DNA of 64,000 nt. Origin: Paenarthrobacter aurescens (GTDB lineage Bacteria; Actinomycetota; Actinomycetes; Actinomycetales; Micrococcaceae). Positions 54,495 through 62,815 of this stretch are shown in pieces; within the stretch, counting starts at the first letter, position 1; every line of letters begins with the position of its first letter. The notes below the pieces were generated by a model. It did no database searches. It was not told where the DNA came from and saw only the letters and a program-made list of their open reading frames with translations. The position numbers and the translations under genes are program-made. The DNA lies in the NCBI RefSeq assembly GCF_041549525.1, contig NZ_CP157456.1, positions 1,302,001-1,366,000 of the forward strand, given 5' to 3'.

Positions 54495-54566
54495 TAGGCC
54501 AGGGACCCCGCGCATCGCGGAACCAAACCCCCTCCCGCACCATGGGACGTTGCTGACGGAGTGTGC

Positions 54567-57022
54567 ATGTTGCCGGACCCTTGGCTGGACGAAGATACCG
54601 TCGCAGCCGGTCTGAGGTCATCAAAACTCCCGGATAGAGCGCAACTTCTGGACCTGATCCTTTCGCTGGTACCGTCCCCGTCCACCAGCGGCATTGTGGT
54701 GGTGGGAGAGCGGGGCTCCGGAAAGAGCCACCTTTTGCTCTCCCTCAAAGAGGGACTCCCCAAAAGCCTGGATGTCCGTACCTTCAGCGGAAAAGCGGAA
54801 CGCAGGGCACTGAACTTTGGAGCCTTGGGTGCCGTCCCGGCAGCTGAACCGGAAGAGGCCGTAGCCCCCGGTCTCCACATTCTCCGGGCCCTGAGCAGCA
54901 CTTTGGGCCCGGCGGAGTATTTGTACACGCCGCCACGCGGACGACGCCGGAACAAACGGCATGCTCAGCCGCCACGGCCGCAGCTGGTGACATCCACTAC
55001 ATCGATCCGGCCTCCTTGGCGGTTCTGCTGCAACTCATTCCCGGCTTCGGAGCAACCCTGGTTGCCACTGCGGAGAGCCGGCACCCCCTTCCTCCGGATC
55101 TTTATCAGCTCTGGGAGGACGGCTTCCTGGAGCAGTTTTTCCTTCCACCCTTTAGCTTCATTGAGGCGCACGCCCTGTGCGAGACGATCCTTGGCGGGCA
55201 CGTCCAACGGCGCGCCAGCAGCCTCCTCGCGGCCATGAGCGGCTTCAACGTAGGGTTGCTCTGCCTGGCCGTCAATGACGCCCGGGCCTCCGGTTTCCTG
55301 GTTCGGATTGACGGTTACTGGACCATCGACGTCCGGGCACATTGTGACTGGCCCGGTGTTGTTGAGCACGTGCGGGGGGAGAACATTTCACGGCCGCCCG
55401 AGGAGCGTCAAGCGCTCGAACTCATCGCTCTTTCGGAGCCCGTGGCCCTTGAGGTAGTGGAGCGCCACTTCGGCCAGAAAGCCCTGGAACATCTCCTGGC
55501 ACAGCATGAGATCCGGCTGCTGCCCGGCCGGCCCCTGCTGCTCCGTACAAGTTCCTGGCTCAGGGGAGAAGGAACCCGGCTGTCCGTACCGCGGTCCAGG
55601 AGCATGGCGCTCCGGCTGGGCGTGGAGGAGCCTGTGCTGACTGCGGAGACCGCGCCCACCATGCTGCGTTGGATCACATGGACCCTGGACTGCGGACTGA
55701 CGCTTTCAGACGAACTTCTCCTCGCTGCTGCCCCTGCGGCGGACAGGCCATCCACCGCCGAGCTTGCACTCAGGGCCGCCTCGGCCGTCTCCGGTGCCGG
55801 GCATCTGGACGAGGCCAAGCTGGTCAGGGCGCGGGCGCTGATCGCCGAGGGTCACCTCCGGGAAGCAGCTCCGGAGCTTCGGCAGCTGGCAACTGTGGGC
55901 GGGCCCCCTGAAGTGAAGGCGGACGCCGCCCATCGCCTTCTGGCATTGGGGCTGCTGGGCGTTGCACCGCTGGATGCCGCACCCCTGGGGGCTGCGCCGC
56001 TGGATGCCGCACCGCTGGGGGCACCAGACGCGAGCGATCCTGCCGGGCTGATAGTGGAGAGCGTGCGCGAGGCCGAGCGTCTGCTGCTGTCCGGGGCGGC
56101 GCCGGAAGCCGTGACCAGTACCTCGGCCGCCATGGACGCCATCACCTCCGATCCAACCCTGGACATGTTCCTCCCGGGTGTCCTGCTCCGGCACGTCGTT
56201 GGCCTGAGATACAACCTGGCGTGGGACCTGGTGGATCCGCTGCTGCTCCCGCCCGCCGACTACACCATGCCCGTGCACCTTTCAGCGTGCCTGGATGTGG
56301 CCCGGGGCTACGTCCACATCAGCCAGGGACTCCCACGGGCGGCCGGCGCTGCTTTGGAGCCCGTCCTGGCAGAACTGCACGACGCCGGCCTGCCGCCGGT
56401 CAGCGCCTTGGCTGCGGCACTGCTGGCCTACTCCGAGGCGCTGTGCGGAAACTCCCGGCAGGCCATGGTCAGGGCCCGGCAATCCATGGTGGCGCAGGAA
56501 TCCGCCGCTGGGAGTTCGCAAAGGCAGCACGATCTCCTCAGGGATCTCAGCGCCGTATTTGTGGCCGCCGCCCAAGATCTGGCTGCCGGCACTTCGGGGC
56601 ATCTGATGAATCTTGCAGAAGAGTTCCACTCCCAGGGCAGCACCTTGATGGAAGCCGAGGCTTTCTCGCTCCTGATACTGAACGCGGCCTCCTCCGGCGT
56701 TCACGATTCCGGGAGCCAGCGCCGCCTTGGCGAGCTGGCAGCGGCCGTCCATGGACCCGGGGGTGCGGCGATGGTGACCTTCGCAGCCGCCTTGGTGGAC
56801 AACGACCCCAAAATGCTCGAGTCCGCTGGCCGGAGCCTGTCCGCCGACCGGCAGTTTGCCCACGCCGCGCTGTGCTACTCGCGGGCCGCTGAGGGCTATG
56901 CGGCCAGGACGCGCACCGCTGCCAGCCGCCGGGCCTCGGTGCTGCTGGAGAGACTCCGGGGCGCCTTCGACAGCGGAATCGTTCCACCGCTGGGTTGGGT
57001 GCCGGGCCGGGCCGGCGGCTGA
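54567..57022 (+). pseudogene. Third large ATPase paralogue, frameshifted and lacking HTH
   Basis: The 5' part (ATG 54567, GGAG upstream) encodes a P-loop domain with GERGSGKS (about residues 47-54) and stays in frame to about 54985. The 3' part is in another frame from about 54990 to the stop at 57022, starting with DIHYIDPASLAVLLQLIPG, which resembles the region just after Walker B in the paralogues. The junction CAGCTGGTGACATCCAC lacks one base (or four) relative to an in-frame VD(D)IHY. The helical region follows, but the frame ends without a LuxR HTH. A 30-bp tandem duplication (55961-56020) gives APLDAAPLGA twice. Confidence 0.8.
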
Positions 57023-57101
57023 CGTGTTGCAGGGCACACCGCCGGCCGGGTGCCACCGTGGGATAATGAGGAGTCCCTGAAGGATTTCCAAGGAGCGTCC
57101 C

Positions 57102-58427
57102 TTGACTGCCGTATCAACTCCCGTCTCATTGCAGCAATCCATGCATGCCATGGACAACGCGGAGGTGTTGCGGATCCGGAATGACTTCCCTGTGCTGGAC
57201 CAACTGGTCAACGGCAAACCGTTGATCTACCTCGATTCCGGTGCCACCTCCCAAAACCCGCTCAGCGTGATCGAAGCCGAGCAGGAGTACTACGAGCAAC
57301 GCAACGCCGCCGTTCACCGCGGTGCCCACCACCTTGCCGTGGAAGCCACGGAGGTTTTTGAAGACGCGCGGCAAACCGTGGCGGACTTCATTGGCGCACA
57401 GTACGAGGAAACCGTGTGGACCTCCAACGCCACGGAGGGCCTGAACCTCATCAGCTATGCGCTGTCCAACGCGGCGTTGTGGGCTGCCCAGGGGCGCGGC
57501 GGTTCGGCCTTGAAAGAGCTCGCAATCGGTGCTGGTGACGAGATCGTGGTCACTGAGATGGAGCACCACGCCAACCTCATTCCGTGGCAGGAACTTGCGT
57601 TCCGGACCGGCGCCACCCTGAAGTACATCCCGGTCACGGACGAAGGAACCCTCCGGCTTGATGCTGCCGCCGGGATCGTGGGAGAGCGGACGAAACTCCT
57701 GGCCTTCACCCAGGCCTCCAACGTGCTGGGCACCATCAACCCTGTAGCTGAACTGGTTGCCATGGCCCGCCGCGCAGGTGCACTGGTTGTCCTGGACGCC
57801 TGCCAGTCGGTGCCGCACATGGCTGTGGACGTCAAAAACCTGGACGTCGATTTCGCGGTGTTTTCCGGCCACAAAATGTTGGCCCCCACCGGTGTGGGCG
57901 TTCTCTACGGGAAGCAGGAGCTGCTGGACGTCCTGCCGCCGTTCCTGACGGGCGGTTCCATGATCACCACGGTCACCATGGAACGCGCCGAGTACTTGCC
58001 GGCGCCGCAGCGGTTCGAGGCCGGAACCCAGCGCATCTCCCAGGCTGTTGCGCTCGCAGCCGCTGTAAATTACCTCACCGAGACAGGAATTGACCGCATC
58101 CATGCGTGGGAATCCCACCTCGGCCAGCGGCTGGTTAAGGGACTTGAATCCATTGATGGCATCCGGGTGGTTGGTCCTGCCTCCGGCAGCGAACGGATCG
58201 GGTTGGCGGCGTTCGACGTCGCCGGGGTTCATGCGCACGACGTCGGACAGTTCCTTGACGACCGCGGAATCGCCGTTCGCGTCGGTCACCACTGCGCCCA
58301 GCCGCTGCACCGCCGCCTGGGTTTGACGGCAACCACCCGCGCCAGCACCTACCTTTACAACACCACGGACGACGTCGACGCTTTCCTTGAGGCCGTGTCC
58401 GGCGTCCGGGCCTACTTCCAGGCCTGA
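57102..58427 (+). CDS. sufS: SufS-type cysteine desulfurase
   Basis: Removes sulfur from cysteine for Fe-S cluster assembly (WhiB is a client in this window). 441 residues, PLP fold type I: TEMEHHANLIPW, VVLDACQSVPHM, PLP-Lys in FSGHKMLAPTGVGVLYG, and active-site Cys in VRVGHHCAQPLHRR. Start TTG 57102 with AAGGAG; the ATG at 57144 could be used instead. Followed 70 bases later by sufU. The SufBCD scaffold genes are not in the window. Confidence 0.95.
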   Translation: MTAVSTPVSLQQSMHAMDNAEVLRIRNDFPVLDQLVNGKPLIYLDSGATSQNPLSVIEAEQEYYEQRNAAVHRGAHHLAVEATEVFEDARQTVADFIGAQYEETVWTSNATEGLNLISYALSNAALWAAQGRGGSALKELAIGAGDEIVVTEMEHHANLIPWQELAFRTGATLKYIPVTDEGTLRLDAAAGIVGERTKLLAFTQASNVLGTINPVAELVAMARRAGALVVLDACQSVPHMAVDVKNLDVDFAVFSGHKMLAPTGVGVLYGKQELLDVLPPFLTGGSMITTVTMERAEYLPAPQRFEAGTQRISQAVALAAAVNYLTETGIDRIHAWESHLGQRLVKGLESIDGIRVVGPASGSERIGLAAFDVAGVHAHDVGQFLDDRGIAVRVGHHCAQPLHRRLGLTATTRASTYLYNTTDDVDAFLEAVSGVRAYFQA

Positions 58428-58497
58428 AACAACACGGTACGGCCCCTGGCCGCTCAGCCGTCATCCCACGATTTCCCCAGAAAAGGCACCAAGCAAC

Positions 58498-58950
58498 ATG
58501 AGTCTTGACCAGTTGTACCAGCAGATCATCCTGGACCACTCCAAACAGCGGCACGGCAGCGGCCTTGCCCAAACGGACGCTCCGGAGGGCGCGTCCACCG
58601 GTCAATCGCACCAGCTGAACCCGGTGTGTGGAGACGAGGTGACGTTGCGGCTGGCGGTATCCGACGGAACGGTCCAGCAGATCAGCTGGGACGGTGCCGG
58701 TTGCTCCATCTCCATGGCCTCTGCCTCGGTGCTCAGCGAACTTGGCGAGGGCATGTCCGTGGAGGAGCTGCACTCAGTGATAGATAACTTCCGCGAAGTT
58801 CTCCGTTCCCGCGGGAAAGTACAGGCAGACCCTGAGATCCTGGGCGATGCCGCCGCATTCGAGGGAGTGGCCCGCTACGCGGCCCGGGTCAAGTGCGCCA
58901 TGATCTCCTGGGTTGCTGCCGAGGACGCCCTCAACCAGGCCACCGCCTAG
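58498..58950 (+). CDS. sufU: SufU-type sulfur-transfer / Fe-S scaffold protein
   Basis: Accepts sulfur from SufS through a zinc-bound site. 150 residues with the three conserved cysteines NPVCGDEV, GAGCSISMASAS and VKCAMISW, and an Asp ligand in CGDE. Start ATG 58498; the upstream open frame overlaps sufS. Same direction as sufS and probably the same transcript. Ends 22 bases before the convergent nhaA stop. Confidence 0.95.
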   Translation: MSLDQLYQQIILDHSKQRHGSGLAQTDAPEGASTGQSHQLNPVCGDEVTLRLAVSDGTVQQISWDGAGCSISMASASVLSELGEGMSVEELHSVIDNFREVLRSRGKVQADPEILGDAAAFEGVARYAARVKCAMISWVAAEDALNQATA

Positions 58951-58972
58951 CCACTGCCCAAGCAGCTCCGCC

Positions 58973-60292
58973 TCAGGCGCGGGCAAAGACGTCCGGCACG
59001 CCGTCGCCGTCGTCGTCCCGTTCCTCATCTGCCTGCACTGCGCGGTAGCGCCGGTTGCGGGCCCTCAGCACGACGGCGGCCAGCAGCGCCGAGATCAGGG
59101 AACCTGCCAGGATAGCTACCTTGGCGTGGTCGTTATGGGCGGAGCCGGCGCCGAAGCTCAACTCGCCGATCAGCAGCGAGACGGTAAACCCGATGCCGGC
59201 CAGCAGCGCCAGCCCGAAGAGGTCAATCCACGCGATGCTCGAATCCAGGCTGGCGCGGGTTGTCTTGGTGACCAGGAAAGTGGTGCCGAAGACGCCCACG
59301 GCCTTGCCCACCACCAGCGCTGCCACAATGCCCAAAGCCACGGGGTCGCGCAGGGCAGCTCCCATGCCCTCCACACCGCCCAGGGCCACGCCGGCGGAGA
59401 AGAACGCAAAGACCGGTACGGCAAAGCCTGCCGAGAACGGGCGCAGCTTGTGCTCAAGGTGTTCGGCGAGGCCTTCGGCCGGTTCACCCTTTTTACCGCT
59501 GGCCAGGACGGGAACCGCGAAGCCCAACAGAACTCCGGCCACCGTGGCGTGGATCCCGGAGGCGTGAACAAAGCCCCAAGTGGCCACCGCGAGCGGCACC
59601 AGGAGATACCAACTGCGGATCCGTTTCTGGACCAGGAACGTGAAGAGCGCCAGGGGGACCAAAGCAGCCAGCAACATGAGGGGCTGAAGTCCTGTGGAGT
59701 AGAAGAACGCAATGATGCCGATTGCAATGAGGTCATCCACCACTGCAAGCGTCAGCAGGAACGTGCGGAGCGCAGCGGGCAAGTGTGTGTTGATCACGGC
59801 CAGCACGGCAAGGGCGAAAGCGATGTCCGTGGCCGTGGGGATGGCCCAGCCTTTGAGCGTTTCGCCGGCTGTCCCCAGGTTGAAAAGGACGTAGATCAGG
59901 GCCGGAACCACCACGCCGCCAACAGCGGCGGCTACGGGGACAACGGCTTTGGCGGGTTTACGGAGTTCCCCGGCCACGAATTCGCGTTTGAGTTCAAGCC
60001 CGGCAAGGAAGAAGAACACGGCAAGCAGGCCATCCGAAGCCCAGTGGCCAAGGCTCAGCTCAAGATGCCAGGGTTCATAACCGATCTTGAGGTCGCGGAG
60101 TGCAAAGTAACCGTCCGCGGCAGGGGAGTTGGCCCAGATAAGCGCAACCACGGTAGCGGCAAGAAGGAGGGCTCCGCCCACTGTTTCCGTGCGGAGGATT
60201 GCCAGGATCCTGCGATATTCCGGGTAGCTGGAGCGGGAGAAGACTTTGCTTGTCTGGGAAGAGTTGTTTGGAAGTCTGGGTTGGTCAGCCAC
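58973..60292 (-). CDS. nhaA: Na+/H+ antiporter NhaA
   Basis: Expels Na+ for H+ across the cell membrane. 439 residues, about 12 membrane helices. NhaA hallmarks: [38 protein letters not shown] with the Asp, [20 protein letters not shown] with the paired aspartates of the transport site, and [18 protein letters not shown] or ATG at 60292. A short cytoplasmic tail rich in Asp and Arg follows. Monocistronic; a hairpin separates it from the SCO4848 gene upstream. Confidence 0.96.
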   Translation of the reverse strand: MADQPRLPNNSSQTSKVFSRSSYPEYRRILAILRTETVGGALLLAATVVALIWANSPAADGYFALRDLKIGYEPWHLELSLGHWASDGLLAVFFFLAGLELKREFVAGELRKPAKAVVPVAAAVGGVVVPALIYVLFNLGTAGETLKGWAIPTATDIAFALAVLAVINTHLPAALRTFLLTLAVVDDLIAIGIIAFFYSTGLQPLMLLAALVPLALFTFLVQKRIRSWYLLVPLAVATWGFVHASGIHATVAGVLLGFAVPVLASGKKGEPAEGLAEHLEHKLRPFSAGFAVPVFAFFSAGVALGGVEGMGAALRDPVALGIVAALVVGKAVGVFGTTFLVTKTTRASLDSSIAWIDLFGLALLAGIGFTVSLLIGELSFGAGSAHNDHAKVAILAGSLISALLAAVVLRARNRRYRAVQADEERDDDGDGVPDVFARA

Positions 60293-60369
60293 GAAGGCTC
60301 CTTCAAGGGTGTGCGGACACGGAAAATCACTCCGCCGACCAGACTTCCCGGCACACCATTACCCATCTT

Positions 60370-60406
60370 ACCCAACCGGGCAGCCGTTCAGGCTACCCGG
60401 TTGGGT
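60370..60406. terminator. Hairpin after the SCO4848-like gene
   Basis: ACCCAACCGGG (60370-60380) and CCCGGTTGGGT (60396-60406) are perfect inverse repeats, with AGCC/GGCT inside. Just past the stop codon of the minus-strand gene and upstream of nhaA. No T-run on the minus strand. Confidence 0.7.
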
Positions 60407-60411
60407 GAAAC

Positions 60412-60633
60412 TCAGGCGATCAGGCCCGCGATCCCTATGCCCGCCGTCGCGAGTCCGAGCACCATGGAGATGGTGACCAGCACAACGTGAACCGTGAGGA
60501 ACCTGGTGGCCTTGCCTGCGGCGTCGCGGGCGCGGGGGTCCTTCATGACGCGCTTGAGGAACTGCGGCCACACCACCAAGGACCAGACGCCGGCAACGAT
60601 CAGGACAACCGCAAGGATTGCGGGGATCTCCAC
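60412..60633 (-). CDS. SCO4848-family small membrane protein
   Basis: A 73-residue protein with two membrane helices (AILAVVLIVAGVWSLVVW and VHVVLVTISMVLGLATAGIGIAGL) joined by PQFLKRVMKDPRARD. Its spacing and WPxFLKxVxKD loop match the SCO4848 family found across actinobacteria; function unknown. The start is GTG 60633, one base after the DUF2505 stop, so it is translated after that gene. The longer open frame overlaps DUF2505 and is rejected. Confidence 0.75.
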   Translation of the reverse strand: MEIPAILAVVLIVAGVWSLVVWPQFLKRVMKDPRARDAAGKATRFLTVHVVLVTISMVLGLATAGIGIAGLIA

Positions 60634-60634
60634 G

Positions 60635-61132
60635 CTAGTGGCTTTCGAGCCAGGCCTGGGCCTGCTGGGACTGGATGCCCAGTGCCTTGCCCACCATGGG
60701 CTCTGCGGCGTCGGCAATCTTGCCACCGAGGAACGGAACCGAGGAGGTCACGTTGCCTTCGAGTTCAATCCGGGTGCTGGCGCCTTCGGCCACCAGGCGC
60801 TGGACAGCGGTAACATCCAGCGGAGCGCCGGAGATCTTCAGGGCAATGGTGCTGGACCGTGAACCGTCGGCAGCCGGGGCTTCCCACTTCTCGGTCTGGG
60901 TAACCTTCAGCGTTTCACCAACGAACTTCCGGGCGATGTCCGGCAGGCGCGTTGTGGGCAGCGTGCGGACCGTGGTGGTGGTGAAAGCGCCCGCGGTGTC
61001 GCCGTCAATGGTGAACGATTCCAAGGAGCCGCCCACGTATTCGCTGGTGTGACGCAGGAAATCTTCGTTGACGAAGACTGCGGCTACGCGGTCAACGCTG
61101 TGGGGCAGGGTGGTGGATGCACTCAGGGCCAT
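60635..61132 (-). CDS. DUF2505 domain-containing protein
   Basis: A 165-residue protein of the DUF2505 family, which has a START/SRPBCC-like (helix-grip) fold. Visible pieces are LPHSVDRVAAVFVNEDFLRHT, TVRTLPTTRLPDIARKFVGE and RIELEGNVTSSVPFLGGKIAD, where the last helix begins. Such folds bind hydrophobic ligands in a cavity; the ligand is unknown. ATG 61132. It forms a two-gene unit with the small SCO4848-like gene. Confidence 0.86.
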   Translation of the reverse strand: MALSASTTLPHSVDRVAAVFVNEDFLRHTSEYVGGSLESFTIDGDTAGAFTTTTVRTLPTTRLPDIARKFVGETLKVTQTEKWEAPAADGSRSSTIALKISGAPLDVTAVQRLVAEGASTRIELEGNVTSSVPFLGGKIADAAEPMVGKALGIQSQQAQAWLESH

Positions 61133-61179
61133 GGGTCCTCCGTGGATGGTTGTGGTGAAGCTTTTTAGCTCCCAACATC

Positions 61180-62754
61180 CTACGGGGTTTGGGTGGACAC
61201 CCCTGAACCGGACTCTTGGAGCGTCATGGCCGCAGCCGAGATGTTCCGGGCCATGGAGGGAAAAATGAACCCGTGGAAGGGGTACACACCAAGCCAGTAC
61301 AGCCTTCCAGCCAAGCCACGCGGGAAGAAGATGGCCCTTTGCTTGTAGAGGCTGCCCTCACCATCAGGTTCCACCGCCAATTCAAGCCAGGCACCGCCCG
61401 GGGCTCGCATCTCGGCGCGGAGGCGGAGCAGGTGTCCGCGATCGATCGCCTCCACCCTCCACCAGTCCACAACCTCGCCTGTGTTCAGGGTTTTAGGGTG
61501 CCTGCGCCCCCTCAGAAGCCCCGCGCCGCCCTGCAGCTTGTCCAACCAGCCCCGGACCCGCCATGCCAAAGGTAGGGAGTACCAGCCGTTCTTGCCCCCG
61601 ATGCCCTCAATGATGGTCCATACATGTTCAGGCTTTGCTTCGCTGTGGAAAGTCCGTTCGTCCAGGAACACTTTGTACCCGGCCCAGTCGGGGTCGCTCG
61701 GCAGGGGATCGGCATCAATGCCCGCATTCGCCCACGTTGTTTCAACCTGTCCGTCCCGTTCCTTACCCAACGCCAAGGCGACGGCGCGCCGGTAGGGTGT
61801 CAGGCCGCCGTCGGGCTGCGGAATGTAATGGTCGACGTCGTGCTCCCGCGACACCGCATCGTGCTGCAGCGACTGCACCAAAGGCAGGGACATGGACAAC
61901 GGAATGGGCGTCACCAGTGCAACCCACAAACCGGCGAGCTTGGGCGCCGGTACCGGCAGGGCTATCACCAGCCGCCGGGGGAGTCCGCGCTCCACGGCGT
62001 AATCGTTCATCATGTCCTTGTACTTCAGGACATCCCGGGATCCGATGTCGAAGGAGCGGTTGAGCTTCTCCGGGATCGCGGCGGCAGCCACCAGGTAATG
62101 CAGAACGTCACGTACAGCGATGGCCTCCACCCTGTTGTTGACCCAGCTGGGCGCCGGCATGACAGGCAGGGTCTCGGCAAGGTGCCGGATCATCTCAAAG
62201 GACGCTGAACCGGAACCGATCACCACTCCGGCCTGGAACACGATGGAATCCACCGCAGACTCAAGGAACACCCGGCCCACGGTTTCCCGGGACCGCATAT
62301 GGATGGAAAGTTCCTGGTTCTCCGGGTGCAGGCCACCGAGGTAAACGATCCTGTCCACACCTGCTTCCTCGGCCGCGACTGCAACGAGCCGGGCCATTGC
62401 TTCTTCCTTGGCCTCAAAGCCGCTCCCGGAGGCCATCGAGTGGACCAGGTAATAGAGCACGTCCACACCGTCCAGGGCGGTGGCCAGGCTTCCGGAATCG
62501 GACAGGCTGTCCTGGATGATCTCCACCTGGTCGTGCCAGGGAACGTCCGCGATTTTCTGCGGCGTGCGGACCAGAACCTTGACCCTGTGCCCGGCTTCCA
62601 GGAGCCGGGGGACCAGACGCCCGCCGATGTAACCGGTGGCGCCGGTGACCAGCACTGTCTTGGTTTCCTGCGGGGTGTTGGAATGTGTGGCTTCCGAAGG
62701 CTGCAAAGGAACTCCTGTGGCTGGGGGTAGAGGTAGGCTGGAATGACCCGGCAT
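61180..62754 (-). CDS. NAD(P)-binding SDR-type protein with DUF2867 domain
   Basis: A 524-residue protein. The N-terminal NmrA/SDR Rossmann domain shows VTGATGYIGGRLVPRLLEAGH (dinucleotide-binding Gly motif, about residues 36-56), LYYLVHSM and VYLGGLHPE. The C-terminal ~170 residues are the DUF2867 part: VWTIIEGIGGKNGWYSLPLAW, and WLELAVEPDGEG with ARNI near the end. Such fusions are common in actinobacteria, annotated as SDR oxidoreductase; the substrate is unknown. ATG 62754 is in frame, without a strong ribosome site. Divergent from mfd, with 61 bases between their starts. Confidence 0.86.
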   Translation of the reverse strand: MPGHSSLPLPPATGVPLQPSEATHSNTPQETKTVLVTGATGYIGGRLVPRLLEAGHRVKVLVRTPQKIADVPWHDQVEIIQDSLSDSGSLATALDGVDVLYYLVHSMASGSGFEAKEEAMARLVAVAAEEAGVDRIVYLGGLHPENQELSIHMRSRETVGRVFLESAVDSIVFQAGVVIGSGSASFEMIRHLAETLPVMPAPSWVNNRVEAIAVRDVLHYLVAAAAIPEKLNRSFDIGSRDVLKYKDMMNDYAVERGLPRRLVIALPVPAPKLAGLWVALVTPIPLSMSLPLVQSLQHDAVSREHDVDHYIPQPDGGLTPYRRAVALALGKERDGQVETTWANAGIDADPLPSDPDWAGYKVFLDERTFHSEAKPEHVWTIIEGIGGKNGWYSLPLAWRVRGWLDKLQGGAGLLRGRRHPKTLNTGEVVDWWRVEAIDRGHLLRLRAEMRAPGGAWLELAVEPDGEGSLYKQRAIFFPRGLAGRLYWLGVYPFHGFIFPSMARNISAAAMTLQESGSGVSTQTP

Positions 62755-62815
62755 TCATCTGAATTTCCGGGCATTTGTGTTGCCTGCCCTTGGACCCACC
62801 CTAGGAGTTTCTGCC

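Noticed and set aside
58913-60490. 525-codon plus-strand open frame
   Set aside because: Antisense to nhaA; low-complexity His/Glu/Gln-rich translation.
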